Below, piece after piece: positions 31,131 through 44,535 of a stretch of DNA of 64,000 bases. Below the pieces are notes generated by a model. That model was given only the letters and a program-made list of their open reading frames with translations, was not told the DNA's origin and searched no databases. The position numbers and the translations under genes were made by a program. Source of the stretch: Talaromyces rugulosus (lineage: Eukaryota; Ascomycota; Eurotiomycetes; Eurotiales; Trichocomaceae). The first letter of the stretch is position 1. Each line of letters begins with the position of its first letter. The stretch is taken from NCBI RefSeq assembly GCF_013368755.1, contig NC_049565.1, positions 2,046,001-2,110,000 on the forward strand, in the 5' to 3' direction.

Positions 31131-32791
31131 TGTGTCTCTTTGATACTGTGTGGGTGGTGTCGATTCAAATGCACTCGGTTGTTTAATATGATTGAAGTTG
31201 CGATGCCAAGCGATTATAATTCGGCGCATCATCTGACACCAAGGGATGAGGCCGTTGGCGGCTAATCAAAACTTTCAGCGTCCAATCATCATATCTTAAT
31301 TAACATTCCGAAAAGATCCTTAGCTGTGGATAATAGGGGTAAGCACGTTGATAGGTCGATGGATGATGCATCTTCGCGCCCGCTTTGTCGTAGCCAGATT
31401 AGCGCGAATCCAGTAACCATGAACATACAGCTTCTCGTTTTGGTCGTACATCGCTTAATTATGGGTATACTCTTGTCTCATGTTTAGATCCTTGGAGGAC
31501 ATTATCGAAGCTAATGCACAATACTTAACCCCGAAATACCAACGTACATGCCTCGCTAAGGCATTACCGAAATTTTACGATTAATTGAACGAGCGACAAC
31601 TTATTAGGGAAGCCAATATGTGCTTCAAAACACTTGCCTCGTGTGCTTCATTTCTCATACATCACATGTTCTCGCATATCCAGCGTCACTTTTCTATTTG
31701 TTACTGACATAGGTACCCATACTCTTTGGTCTACATCAATAGAGTTGACGGGCCATTTGGAGGTTTACCATTAAAAGAAGCAGCGGAAACTTGTGTAAAG
31801 GGACTGTTGTGAGAAATTCTTGGCTAATACAGCCAAAACCAAACTCGTTATAAATAGCTACAGTAGAAATAGTTTACCCCAAGAAATATCAATGTTTGCT
31901 GCCCGATTTCCAAATACTTTATCAGCGAGAGAGGCGTAGAAAGTTGATAGGCATGTGTCGCACTCCAACGTTCTATACTTTCATTTCGAAAAATATTTCA
32001 CTCATCTGAGGATTTGTTCTCTCTTTCCTGAAAGCGTATGGCCGTCATAGTGACCTTGATCATCGTGGTAAATATGAACGGTTTGGCCCTTATTGTTTTG
32101 AAACTGCTCCTCGGTTGCCAGTAAAACTGTACTATGCGGCCCAGGATCCGTGTTTCTAAGTTGATAAGCGTCATAGAATCGCTAGATTAGAGGTATGGTC
32201 ACTGCTTACTTGAGAGTCGCAATTGTGAAATGGGCGAGGTCAGGCTTCCGAGTAGCCTCTTCGATAAGAGTCAGGGTGAGATTTCGCAGGGCAGGATTGT
32301 GGATTCTTTGTGTAAATTTGACAAGGTTTCGAGGAATAGGGGACATTTTTCAATGTTGTCTTTTGAGGTATCAATGGTTGCGTGTGTACACGTATCAATT
32401 GATGATTGGAACAAATATGTATATGTAGCTTCACAGAAACCAACACTATCCTCCTGGAGGGAAAGGCCCAATTTATGTACCCCTATCCTCGCTAATATTT
32501 GGTAACATATAGTCACAAATGTGCTTTCACCCGGTATCTCATCGCTTCATTCGCTAATTTTCTTTTTTCGCCATATGCACCCTTTGCGTTAGGATTGAAC
32601 CCATACGCGCCCATCCAATTATGTTTTCGGGGAGGCGCTGCCAATCGTTGCTCGGCCCAAAAAGTGGAGAATATTGATGGCGCGTATTATAAGCATGTGA
32701 TTGGGCCGGTCTTCCCAGTCTATTGTGACTTGCTCCCGTGCCTCCTCTCCTCGATGCTCGATATTCCTTCAAAACTAAATTTTCCTCAAGC
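31131..32791. other. Intergenic, 1.66 kb
   Basis: No gene supported. Several overlapping open frames of 60-98 codons (32195-32835, both strands) have no domain pattern and mirror each other, as expected by chance. No tRNA, repeat or transposon hallmark was seen. Confidence 0.5.
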
Positions 32792-34243
32792 ATGACATAC
32801 GTTATGTTTAGGGTGTCCCATTCAATGGTTTTCAAATGTCCCGTTGTTTTTCAGGCTTGTGTCACGTGTCGTTTCGCGTCAACTTTTTCAATGTCTTCTG
32901 GAATAGGTCCGACCTTGTATTTCTCTCCCGTTGACGCTGAGCCCCTTCATCGCTATCGAAAAGGAGGGTATCATCCCGTTACCTTAGGGAGTATCTTAAG
33001 GGAAGGAAGGTACAAGGTACTGCATAAGTTGGGATGGGGGGGTTATTCAACAGTGTGGGCTGCGAGAGATCGAAGGTTGTATTGGCTACCCTACCTGGCC
33101 AAGGGAAACTGATAAATAATATTCAGCAATGGCACCTATGTTGCGGTCAAAATCTCTGTTTCAGAGAGTGAGAAGGATAGTGGAAACCGAGAAACCTATA
33201 TTATGAAAACATTATCGTCGATTCGCCCTAGTCCTCAACACGTGATGTGCATTCTTGACGATTTTCAATTAGAGGGCCCAAATGGGACTCATAAATGCCT
33301 CGTCTTTGAACTCCTGGGACCTAGCGTCACAGACGTAATTGACGCACGCTTTACAGATGGTAGGCTCCCGGGAAAGCTTGCTAAGTCCATTGCGAAACAA
33401 GCTCTCATTGGACTTGACGCTTTACACCAACACAAAATTTGCCATGGCGGTGAGATTCAAACATTTTCGTGTTCCATCATACTTCACAATAGTGCTTATT
33501 AGGTTTAGATCTTCACACACGCAACTTGGCCTTTACCATGCCTTGCATAGACGATTTACCCGAGGACGAAGTTTCTGCGAAATTAGGGAAGCCAGAAATT
33601 GGCTATGTCCAAAGGAGCGATGGAAAAGCACTAGGCCCAGGTGTACCGGAATATATTGTTAGACCTGCTGTATATTGGCCAAAACCTTTCCCATCGCTCC
33701 CCAGTATCAAGATTGTCGATTTCGGGGAATCATTTTTTCAGAGCTCTCCTCCACAGACCCTTCACACTCCGCTACCAGTTCGGGCACCTGAAATAATATT
33801 TAGAGATCATCTAGATCATCGTGTGGATTTATGGAGCTTAGGCTGTATGGTAGGTGAAATAGCCGAGATCTCGAACCTATTAAGAACTTTTCTAACAGGT
33901 GCGATAGCTTTTTGAACTTTTCGTGGGTCAACCGCCATTTGACAGTTTTTTGATAACACCAAAAATTCTTGTTGGTCAAATGCAAGATATGGCAAGCGAT
34001 ACGATCCCCGAGAGATGGAGAGACTCGACGGATATTTTTGACGGTGAATTTACCGCAGAACCTTCGGGATCCACGTTACAAGAATGGCTGGAAGAAATGT
34101 ATTTTGACGGCGAACGCAAAGAAGATCTGACTAAGGAAGACATTGTTAATTTAGGGCAAATTATTGGAAGGTTGCTTCGGTTTGAGCCTTCTTCTAGAGC
34201 CTCGGTCAAGGACATTTTGAATGATCCTTGGTTTGAGCAATAA
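32792..34243 (+). CDS. SRPK-like serine/threonine protein kinase, four exons (427 aa)
   Basis: Exons 32792-33075, 33127-33449, 33509-33849 and 33908-34243 join in phase to 428 codons. HRYRKGGYHPVTLGSIL and VLHKLGWGGYSTVWAARD (Gly-rich loop) precede YVAVKIS (ATP-anchoring Lys). The catalytic loop is HGDLHTRNLAF rather than HRD, as in the SRPK-like kinases expanded in filamentous fungi. IVDFGESF provides the DFG Asp, and PVRAPEIIF with VDLWSLGCM completes subdomains VIII-IX. It would phosphorylate Ser/Arg-type substrates in relatives with known function. The start is uncertain: Met codons at 32792, 32807, 32825 and 32891 are all in frame, the last (MSSGIGPTLYF) giving the shortest conserved protein. 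Confidence 0.8.
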
Positions 34244-34363
34244 CTCATGATATTTATACAGCCTTAACCGTGACGGGGAATAGCTATTTACAGGACCTTT
34301 ATAAACACGCAGTATTTATCTCGATAGATATCGATTTTTATAACTATGAATGTTTGCTATGTA

Positions 34364-36890
34364 TCATACCGAATATTCTTCCCCAGATCCAGCTCTAAGG
34401 AATTCCAGCCACGCATCGTCACCAATCACTTCGTCAGCGGCTTCCAGCGCTGTCACATTCGGCCACATCATTGGGAAGAGATGACTGATCTGTGTCTGCG
34501 GGCTTTCGTCAATAGGCTCGGGCTGTTCTAGAGGATGTCCTGTGGGGTGAACATCGTCCATAGCAGCAGGAAAGTCTTCATTTATATTGGCTGGTAGAGC
34601 CTGAGCCTGTAGCGAATGATCTATTGGCTCTTCAAATTGTTTTGCGTTCGTCAGGTACTGGCCGCAAAGATCGATGATGATGCGATAACATCGGCCAGAG
34701 CTCGTATTTGTGGTGGCCATTGCGCGGATTGTTTCTAATGTCATTGACACTTGTTCACACCAGGCTGTAGCCTCCAGAGCAGAAGGACAGTTTCGAAGGC
34801 ATGTGCAGGGAATGAGGGAGGCTTGGAAGAGGAAATACCTATTGAAGCCCACGAGGTCAGCGATGTAGATACGTCCAGCTGCTCTAGCATGTGGAACATC
34901 AAAAAAACATTTGCAATCAAGGGATAACTTACAGGGCGTACCAAGAAGCCAATCTATTGTGCTCATTTCTCGACCAATATTCGTTTATTGATCTGATCGT
35001 AAATTCTGCGTCATCGAGGCATCGATGATAAGCCTGGATATTTGCAGGGGAAGATTCGTCCCGTCCATTTCGCGCATTAAGCGCCATGCGTATAACAGTG
35101 GGACGGTACATAATAATCCGAAAATTTCGATACCGCCATTGCATAACCGCGTGTGGGAGAGCAAATCTGGGGTCAACAACGCTGTCGTCTTTGAAATAGG
35201 TAGGGAGGCCGGCTACCCATGGTTGAAGTAACTGAGTATCCAAGTTGAGAAGTTCCTCAGCGGTTGGGAAAGGCTTCGATATGACACGGGAGTATATATC
35301 GTTTGTGGAGACATGGAAGTGAGCCTGTGTGCTGACTGCTGTATATGGAGTCACTTCGTTTCTCTCCGGAGGGTAAGTCTTGGAGTTGGCCGTCAGATCC
35401 TATGAAACTAGTAAGCCCATTTACAGAAACCACTAAAATAGAATGTTATAAAACATACCCTATCAGTAACATTAAGAGGGAAAGCCACTTCGACGCCTTC
35501 ATACGGCCACACCATCGGCCGACTAAAGGTAATGGTTGCGCCTACGTCAAAGACACACAAAGCCCACCAAATCCGACGACGAATCTCCATTTTCAGAGGT
35601 GAAATGTTCCACCCCGGAAATTCTTTGTGTAGACCAAGACCAGTAGCCATTCGTACAGCAAGGCCAAGATAGTTGTAACCCGAGTTGGGCTTGTCGCGCT
35701 TTTGTTGATAATTGGAGATTAATGTAAGAGCCTGCACAAGTGTAATGTTGCCGACCTCAAGATAATCAAAGGAAAGCATTGATTTAGCATGGGAGAATAG
35801 GGCAAGGTCAAGATCATTAAGATTAGAAGATGAAGTATATACCCCGATTGTGGCAACAATATAGACAAGGATATGCCAGGACGCACCATGAGGCTGAGGA
35901 ATAACCTCGGAATACTGTGCGCGAAATGTAGGCTCGTGAATTATCGGGTAACTGACATGGTATACTCGAAAATAAGAGTCAATCATGGCGTCCGCAACAT
36001 GTCGATTCGCATCTGGCTGAATCACCAACGGCGCATAATGTGAACTGGTAGCTGATTCTGTTCGCGAAGTTCGAAATTTCACATTCGATCCGAGAATACG
36101 GAGAACTGCGGCACCTGAAGCAACACCCAAATATCCGGCTTCTTTCTCATTTACGGTTAAAGATGCCATTCCGTCCGCAACTTGTTCCTCTTCCCCATCT
36201 TCGGCTATTGCATTGGCCTCTGGGGAGGGATTCTGTATCACATTTTGCTCATCCCACTCAAATTCATCTTTTGGTGGAGTTTCAAGAATACCATTCGAGC
36301 TTTGGCCAGAGTTTGTTGTGGGCGTGGTGCTATTTCGTTGTGTATATTTCACTTTTTCCGGCGATGACGGAAATCGTGTAATATCAAGGTCTTCCTGGGC
36401 GTTCAAAAACGACCTATCATCCTCGGTTGTTTGCCGGTCATCAAGATCACAAAAGGCGGCAAAAGCGTCACTTGAGTGCGAGGGAGTTATATTAAGAATC
36501 GGAGTAGTACTGCCGGCGTCGACTTGGTTTTGTGTTGGTTGGGAACGGCGCATTTGTCTTATCAGTGATTCCGCTCTCTCCAGCTTCTCCTCAACTTCAG
36601 TTAGATGCCTATCGAAACAAAATTAGTACAATTAAACAAAACGCAAAATGTTGGTAGCCTTGCCTGCGCGTCAAAGGTGTCCGAGAATGCTTCTCATAAA
36701 GACAATGCCTTCCGTATCGTAGACACAGACCACAAGTCGGTATCCCCCGATTGCATCTTGCCTTACGCCTGCGGCATTCCTTGCAACTTTGTTCGGCTGG
36801 CCTTAACCTCAAGTCAAGGTCGGTTTCTTGTGTCGTCGTCATTTCACTGCTGGTAGACCGCGGGGATAGAGCTAATTGCGGGGGCAACAA
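34364..36890 (-). CDS. Gal4/Lac9-type Zn2Cys6 transcription factor, four exons (772 aa)
   Basis: Exons 36890-36664, 36608-35459, 35399-34933 and 34838-34364 join in phase to 773 codons. The zinc cluster SCKECRRRKARCNRGIPTC continues with GLCLRYGRHCLY, spacing C-x2-C-x6-C-x6-C-x2-C-x6-C. It is followed by TPLTRRHLTEVEEKLERAE, the linker and coiled-coil pattern of Gal4/Lac9-type regulators. The fungal regulatory middle domain runs from about residue 270 (MIDSYFRVYHVSYPIIHEP; YLGLAVRMATGLGLHKEF). Intron 1 has a GC donor (AG|GCAAGG) with a GATAG acceptor. It is a nuclear regulator and lies beside polyol dehydrogenases and a kinase, so control of that block is plausible. Alternative start: Met 17 (MTTTQETD). 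Confidence 0.85.
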
Positions 36891-37609
36891 ATGCGGAGTT
36901 CGCGCGATGTTATTTTCTTTTCTTGTTATTTTAGAAAGATATGTTTGTTGTCTTTGATCAATTAGTTTGCGATTACATAGTGAATAAATCGATTACCATC
37001 GATGCAAGTGAGCCCGTTAACGATGTGCAGCATCATACCCAAGCATGAACATGTCATTGCCAGAAAATTGAAGAAGAAAAAAATGCGCGTTAGATCTGGT
37101 ACGGTTCCAATCCGCAAATTGGGGTGGATCTTCGGTCGATATCCACAAGAAGAGAGGCACATGACGACAAGGTTCATCAAATAGCCCTTGTCTTTTAAAG
37201 CAATGAATACTGGAGATAAGGAGTCGGTATGGTATACCTGCGGAGACATACAGAAAAAAGAGTTCAATGGTTTGAGGTCAATCATTGATTCATTTTCTAA
37301 AAATAAATTTAGACATATCTTCGTAAATGTAAACAGCATTGGACATTTGATACCGAATGCGAGGTGCCATTCACTTCCATACTGTCTGTCATTGCGACTC
37401 CGCCCATAGTATCGGAATCTACCCCGGACTGCGGTGCCGCGCCTCGGAGCCAGCCCCGAGACGGACGACTGTCACCCTTGTGGGCCCTGAGCGCTGAAGC
37501 ACAACCCTAACCCTAACCCTAACAACCCCAACCCCAATCACTGACTATGCTAACTTTCAGGTACGATGGGACTGGACAGCGAGAACAAAGAAGTCATTGA
37601 TGAACAAGG
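36891..37609. other. Intergenic with GC-rich island, telomeric tract and weak Pmp3-like remnant
   Basis: No complete gene. On the minus strand near 37240-37120 a short stretch reads SPVFIALKDKGYLMN followed by LSSCGYRPKIHPNLRI, which loosely resembles the Pmp3/YqaE membrane peptide pattern (PP-LK-G, NLxL, LGYxPGxIHA). It has intron-like acceptors before it but no identifiable first exon, so it is at best a relic. From 37410 to 37500 the DNA becomes markedly GC-rich, ending in a telomere-type repeat. Confidence 0.4.
37503..37523. repeat. Interstitial telomeric tract (CCCTAA)3
   Basis: The plus strand reads aaccctaaccctaaccctaac, that is three tandem CCCTAA units (TTAGGG on the minus strand), followed by degenerate aaccccaacccc. 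TTAGGG is the usual telomere unit of filamentous ascomycetes. It lies about 37.5 kb inside the window between two gene blocks, next to a GC-rich island at 37410-37500. Confidence 0.8.
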
Positions 37610-38576
<967 letters not shown>

Positions 38577-39144
38577 CTTTTCTGTTGTGTGTTTGTAGAG
38601 ATTCAAACTTGGCTTTACCACCAGTGTTTCTGGATTTTGAAGCTAAGGGACACACGGCTTTTTAAACTGTGAGACGCGAAGCGTTCACAAGGTACCCACA
38701 CATAAGTAATTGGTCATCAACCTAATGTCAATAGGCTGGTTGTGAGCCACCTTCACTGCTCAAGGAGCGGACGGACAGTGTCACCCTCTTTGAAGATTCA
38801 GACCGGTGATCAGCGAGCGACATAGGCTTCGCTGTGCAGACATGCTACATTGTTAAAAATCTGTCAAGGTAGAAATCATCAACGACTTGCCGCACTGTAA
38901 GAATGTTGGGCATTCAATTTTAGGATGCCAATATTTATTGACACATATACACTGTGGCTATGAACACACTTAAACCTAGAATAAAGTAGGTATTACCTTA
39001 CAATCTTGCGAGACATACCATGAATAGTAACAGAAATTTGATACTTTGCAAATTAAATTACAATTTATATAGGAATCGTTTGTTTTCTTGGTATTCTAAT
39101 TATAAATTGAGGAGATGCAGCGAGGCCTTTTGGGGGGTCGTCCG
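38577..39144. other. Intergenic
   Basis: No gene. Promoter of the SDR gene and 3' flank of the P-loop kinase gene, both on the minus strand. The half nearer the kinase stop is AT-rich (38920-39100). Confidence 0.5.
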
Positions 39145-39921
39145 TTAATCGTTCCGTGGCTCTTCTATACTCTCTATCAAAAGATCATATCTGCCCTGGC
39201 TGTGTTGAGCTACATACTCCCCATTAGGTATATCATTGTACTCTGTACGGGCCAAAGCCAAATCCATAGATGGTTCAATACCCGCGGCTAAATGTCTAGT
39301 AGCAACTCTTGTTCGAGCTAGAAGCGGATCTACCTTGACGAGCCATCGTTGATCTACTAGATCTGCAATCTCTGACCAAGAGCCCTCGTCCGATAGAAGA
39401 TAGTTCCCTTCCAAGATGCAGACCTGCACATCTGCCTTTACAATCTGTCCACCAGCCACTGGATCTTTGATTGCGTGATCGAATGTCGGCACTGCAATAT
39501 CTCGTACGCCGAAGCTGCTTCCCAAGTCCTTTACCAGGGCAACGGCACCGTCTGCATCAAATGTCCAAGGAGCACCCCGCCGCGCTATAGCCTCTGCAGC
39601 ATTCGGCATTGCATGCAGTGTCGCCAGGGGTAAATGAAACCCGTCAATGGAGACGGAGACTGTTTTTGGAGCAAAAGGTATAGCCCCGAGAGTTTGGACA
39701 ACTTGTTCTGCGATTGTCGACTTGCCCGAACCAGGCGGACCGGCAAGGGCGATTAAAATGCGAACATCACCATTGGTCGCACTAGATTTGTTTAAGCCGG
39801 TGTTATTATTATTATTGCGGGGTATCGTCGGGACATTGCCTGAATGGGGCAAATATTCGTTTTGCCGTTTTTGGTACAAACGGACTATGTGCTCCGCTAG
39901 GGTTTTGTAGGTAGACTCCAT
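39145..39921 (-). CDS. Uridine-kinase-like P-loop kinase (258 aa)
   Basis: Single exon. LIALAGPPGSGKSTIAEQVV holds the Walker A motif (GPPGSGKS) near residue 65. VSVSIDGFHLPLATL (Asp in the Walker B-like strand, substrate loop) and VCILEGNYLLSDEGSW follow, and ARTRVATRHLAAG gives the lid arginines. This order fits the uridine kinase / phosphoribulokinase / pantothenate kinase superfamily; related fungal and bacterial proteins are annotated as nucleoside or fructose kinase-like. Asn repeats (NNNNN) near residue 37 come from an ATT/AAT microsatellite. The Met at 39921 (MESTYKTLAEH) is chosen; an upstream in-frame ATG adds 21 residues. It is divergent from the polyol dehydrogenase at 40370 and could phosphorylate its product. 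Confidence 0.8.
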   Translation of the reverse strand: MESTYKTLAEHIVRLYQKRQNEYLPHSGNVPTIPRNNNNNTGLNKSSATNGDVRILIALAGPPGSGKSTIAEQVVQTLGAIPFAPKTVSVSIDGFHLPLATLHAMPNAAEAIARRGAPWTFDADGAVALVKDLGSSFGVRDIAVPTFDHAIKDPVAGGQIVKADVQVCILEGNYLLSDEGSWSEIADLVDQRWLVKVDPLLARTRVATRHLAAGIEPSMDLALARTEYNDIPNGEYVAQHSQGRYDLLIESIEEPRND

Positions 39922-40064
39922 GGACGGTAGACAAAATCTCAGAAAAAAAGAATAGACGGTGTGAAACTGCGAGATTTTGCACACATTCTTTCAAATTTTC
40001 CGTGGCCGACATTATATTTTGTCGTCTGATTTCTCACGAACGAGGCTGACACAGTCCGAGTGCT

Positions 40065-40070
40065 GCGGGG
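40065..40070 (+). promoter_or_regulatory. CreA-like site (GCGGGG)
   Basis: Matches the SYGGRG consensus of the carbon repressor CreA. A 6 bp motif occurs often by chance, so weight comes only from the pair in this promoter. Confidence 0.25.
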
Positions 40071-40275
40071 AATGAGGCATCTCCACATCGGATGACAGTC
40101 GACCTACGTGAGGGGAGCTGTAAGGTAGATCTTGAAGAAAAATCTAGCTACACATAGTTGGACACGCATACTTCGGCCACACAAGAAGTAGCCTTCTTAT
40201 TCCCGTGCTCCGTTCAAATAGCAAAGACGGACAGAGAAGCTAGCGTTAGATGAAGAGCTGATAATAGTGACTGAA

Positions 40276-40281
40276 CCCCGC
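40276..40281 (-). promoter_or_regulatory. CreA-like site (CCCCGC)
   Basis: GCGGGG on the minus strand, about 90 bp upstream of the dehydrogenase start at 40370. Confidence 0.25.
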
Positions 40282-40369
40282 ATATTAGCTTCTTCAATTT
40301 TATACCGTCAGTTTACAGCTTGGAGCTTCCAACATACATTTGTGGGATTCATTTAAAAGCAGCATCAAA

Positions 40370-41628
40370 ATGACAGAGGTGGTGAGTGCTCTTTGAACGT
40401 TACTCGCGTTGCCGATCTGGGCTGAACATTTCAGAACCCAGCGTTTGTCCTGCAATCGATCAAGAATGTCTCTTTTGAGAACAGAGACATCCCAAAACTT
40501 CGTGACGGCCACGATGTACGAGTTCATATAGAACAAACTGGTATTTGCGGCAGCGACGTACACTACTGGCAGCGTGGCCGCATTGGTGACTTTATTCTCA
40601 CAAGTCCGATTGTTTTGGGACACGAAAGCAGTGGCACCGTTGTCGAAGTGGGCAGCAAAGTGAAGAATGTCAAAGTTGGAGACAGAGTCGCAATTGAACC
40701 CGGTGTGCCTTGCAGACAGTAAGTCGCATACATTTAAGAGACATGGAGTGTTCGTTCTTACCAACTTCACAGCTGCGACTACTGTCGTTCGGGATCTTAT
40801 AACCTGTGTGCCGATACCGTATTTGCAGCTACTCCTCCATGGGACGGCACGTTGCAGAAATACTACATCGTCGCAAGTGACTACTGCTACCCGATTCCTT
40901 CTCACATGAATGCCGAAGATGGTGCACTTGTCGAGCCCGTTGCCGTCGCCGTTCAGATCTGCAAGGTTGCGGATTTGCGTGCTGGGCAGACTGTTCTTGT
41001 ATTTGGATGTGGGCCAATAGGCGCATTGGCTCAAGCAGTTGCAAAGGCATACGGTGCAAAGAAGGTTATCGGTGTCGACATTTCCCAGTCGAGGGCAGAC
41101 TTTGCCAAAAACTTCGCCGCAGATGGGGTTTATGTCCCACAACGTGATTCAAACCCTCCCGCGGATCCGGTTGAAGCATCACGCGCAATGGCAGAGAAGA
41201 TAGTTGCGGAGTTTGGTCTTGGAGAAGGCGCAGATGTTGTTCTTGAGTGTACTGGTGCGGAACCTTGCATCCAGGCTGGCATTTTTGCTGCAAGGAAAGG
41301 TGGTACCTATGTGCAGGCTGGAATGGGCAAAGAGGTAAGACTTTCTACTGGGGAGAAATAGAAATAAGAGGCTACGATTACTAACGCTATCTAGAATGTT
41401 GTTTTCCCTATCACAACAGCCTGCATCAGAGCTTTGAACGTCAAAGGATCTATCCGATACACAACTGGTTGCTACCCAGCAGCTGTCGACCTGGTTGCTT
41501 CTGGAAAGGTAAACCCGAGGAGCCTTATCACGCATAGGTTCAAATTCGAAGATGCTCTAGAGGCATTCGAGTTGGTCAAGAAGGCCCAAGAAGACACTCT
41601 TAAAGTCGTTATCCAGGGTGTAGTTTAG
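40370..41628 (+). CDS. Zinc sorbitol/xylitol-type dehydrogenase (MDR), four exons (363 aa)
   Basis: Exons 40370-40381, 40435-40718, 40773-41334 and 41395-41628 join in phase to 364 codons. The first exon encodes only MTEV. QTGICGSDVHYW carries the catalytic-zinc Cys; VLGHESSGTVVEVG carries the His and Glu; and CRHCDYCRSGSYNLC has the four structural-zinc cysteines (C-x2-C-x2-C-x7-C), split by intron 2. VLVFGCGPIGALAQAVAKAYGA is the Rossmann site. The family includes sorbitol, xylitol and L-arabinitol dehydrogenases that oxidise polyols to ketoses with NAD in the cytosol. Together with two SDRs and a kinase it outlines a polyol or pentose pathway. The specific substrate cannot be fixed from sequence alone. 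Confidence 0.9.
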
Positions 41629-42114
41629 ATGTGTAGATAATTACTTCTAATGTAATGATTTTACCAACCATAATTCAATGTTAGAATTTCATATGTTTCC
41701 GCATATTCTTTACCTTACATGTAATTATAAACACGATTTTAAACTACTATTTATAAAACTCCTGCACACGAACGAATACGTGGAATAACGCGTAGCAAAA
41801 AATCGTCTACCCCGAACTAACCTAATAGATCTAGATCTTTTTCCTGTGTTTTCATTCTTAATTTTTTTTTCTAAGATGCCTCTCATGACTGCGGGGTGGG
41901 TCAACAAAGGTTGACTGTCGTCCGTATCTTTCTAGTGGAGAAGCTGAACGGCATAGGGGTATGTGTCTCCGCATCACCAGCGATAGCTAGGGCAAATATT
42001 TCCTTGGTTGGCCGTAGTTCATATTAATCATAAAAAAGCCATAGATAACACTATTGACTATAATTTTGTAAAAATACCCAAATTAACGACTTGAGTTCAA
42101 TCAGCATCGCCAAT
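41629..42114. other. Intergenic with a CreA-like site
   Basis: No gene. It contains GCGGGG at 41891-41896 (matching SYGGRG) 220 bp upstream of the SDR start at 42115. The rest is AT-rich terminator and promoter sequence. Confidence 0.4.
41891..41896 (+). promoter_or_regulatory. CreA-like site (GCGGGG)
   Basis: SYGGRG match within gcggggtggg, upstream of the second SDR gene of the polyol block. Confidence 0.25.
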
Positions 42115-43129
<1,015 letters not shown>

Positions 43130-43361
43130 AAAGGTGCAGCATGAATGAAATTAGGAATTTTTAAGAATACAACTAGCCTTATATGCAATTCAACGTTTTA
43201 GGCCTCAGTAATCTTGATCACCCACCAACAAATGTAGCATTGAAAAATATGCACGAGATATTAAAGAAATGCTGCTCGCCTTACTATACATTACTAATTA
43301 GGATACGTCGTCACCTGTGTAACAATGGATAATGAAATAATAAACGTGACTGTCTGAGAGC

Positions 43362-43613
43362 TCAAGATACTGGGCGAGCCTCGAATTTCTTGAGCTTGGC
43401 TTTAGACCATTCCCACAAACTCCTGCCCACGCGTTCATTTTTTGCGAAGTTATTGTCAGTTTTATGGTTCCCAACCGGCACGTAGTAACACCCGTTTGAA
43501 AGTTCTTCTTCCTTAGCTCCAGCAGCAGCCCACAGCTGGTTATGAGCACCCTCCGGAATATGTGTACCGAAGATGGTCACCATTCTAGAGCCCAATTCAC
43601 CAATGCGAAGCAT
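43362..43613 (-). pseudogene. C-terminal fragment of a different SDR
   Basis: An 83-codon frame reads RMVTIFGTHIPEGAHNQLWA, then GAKEEELSNGCYYVPVGNHK and SLWEWSKAKLKKF, which is the C-terminal tail typical of fungal retinol-dehydrogenase-like or WWOX-like SDRs. The Rossmann and catalytic parts, which should lie at higher coordinates on this strand, are absent: about 950 bp upstream contain nothing similar. I read it as a relic of a truncated gene. The remnant is unlike the two intact SDRs in the block. Confidence 0.6.
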
Positions 43614-44535
43614 TGACTATGGTTCAGGCATTCCACTGTTAAAAATTTTGTGCTACGGCTATTGGAAGTGTGATGATCACTGCTGAAAGAAAGCGAAATA
43701 ACATTTTATTGATGGTGCTAGTGGGTCGGTATGGACGGTTTCTCTTGACAACTAAGAACTCCGCATCGAGCTCTACTGAGCGCCCATTTAGCCCTAACTA
43801 AACCCGAGAAAGGAGTAGAACCACTGCTCTTTCACCAAAATAAATGAATGATGACAATGTTGTCGTCATCAAGAACAATAAAATGATTATATGCTGGTGC
43901 GGACTTCAAGGGTTCGATTATTGATGATTGTCTAAAATGACATGGAATAGAAGAGCTACAGCTATGCCACAGATGATATTCAGTTTGTGACATTGATGTA
44001 CGCCCTTTCCATGAGCCGATAAACCTCGAAAGTCGTATCCATTTCGTCACTGCAATCGAGGTAGAAATTAAGACTCCCATACTAGTGCACTCGGCATATT
44101 TCGGACTTCCTCCCGGCATGTTGCCGGAGCTTCCCCGCATTTCCCCGGAATCATTTGAATAGCGCCGACATGCATCTAGATCGCCATTGAACTGATGGGA
44201 TAATACATGCTGATTGTATCAATTTATACGATGATACATCTCCTGGAAAGGGAACTATTCTAGTTGATTCATTTTTACTAAATTGATTTTTGTTTTTTTT
44301 TCGCATATTTTCTTTCAAAATCGACAGCAACAGAGACCGAAAATTTCTCCTCGAAGATGGAACGGTCCCCTGTCACCCTTGATGTAAACTGATAAAGTTC
44401 CATGAAACGAGTTAGATTAGGTTAAACCATTTTGTGGCCCATATTATTGCAGGGCAGCGGGCCATGATGGTACACGGCATCACTCATTGAATTATACCTC
44501 GATTTCCTTTCAAAACCGCAATAAAAAGGTTCACG
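43614..44535. other. Intergenic, about 0.9 kb
   Basis: No gene supported. An open frame on the minus strand at 43832-44140 has no domain. An inverted CCGG/GGAA-rich patch near 44105-44150 (tcccggcatgttgccggagcttccccgcatttccccgga) is locally GC-rich. Confidence 0.5.

Larger units (their letters stand above)
39922..40369. promoter_or_regulatory. Bidirectional promoter between kinase and polyol dehydrogenase
   Basis: The 448 bp between divergent starts contains two sequences matching the CreA consensus SYGGRG (40065-40070 on plus; 40276-40281 as CCCCGC, that is GCGGGG on minus). No other gene is present. Shared control of kinase and dehydrogenase is inferred from geometry. Confidence 0.4.

Noticed and set aside
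40300..41142. Minus-strand open frame of 280 codons, Cys/Asn/Thr-rich
   Set aside because: Antisense to the zinc dehydrogenase, whose exons carry all family motifs; the long frame is a shadow.
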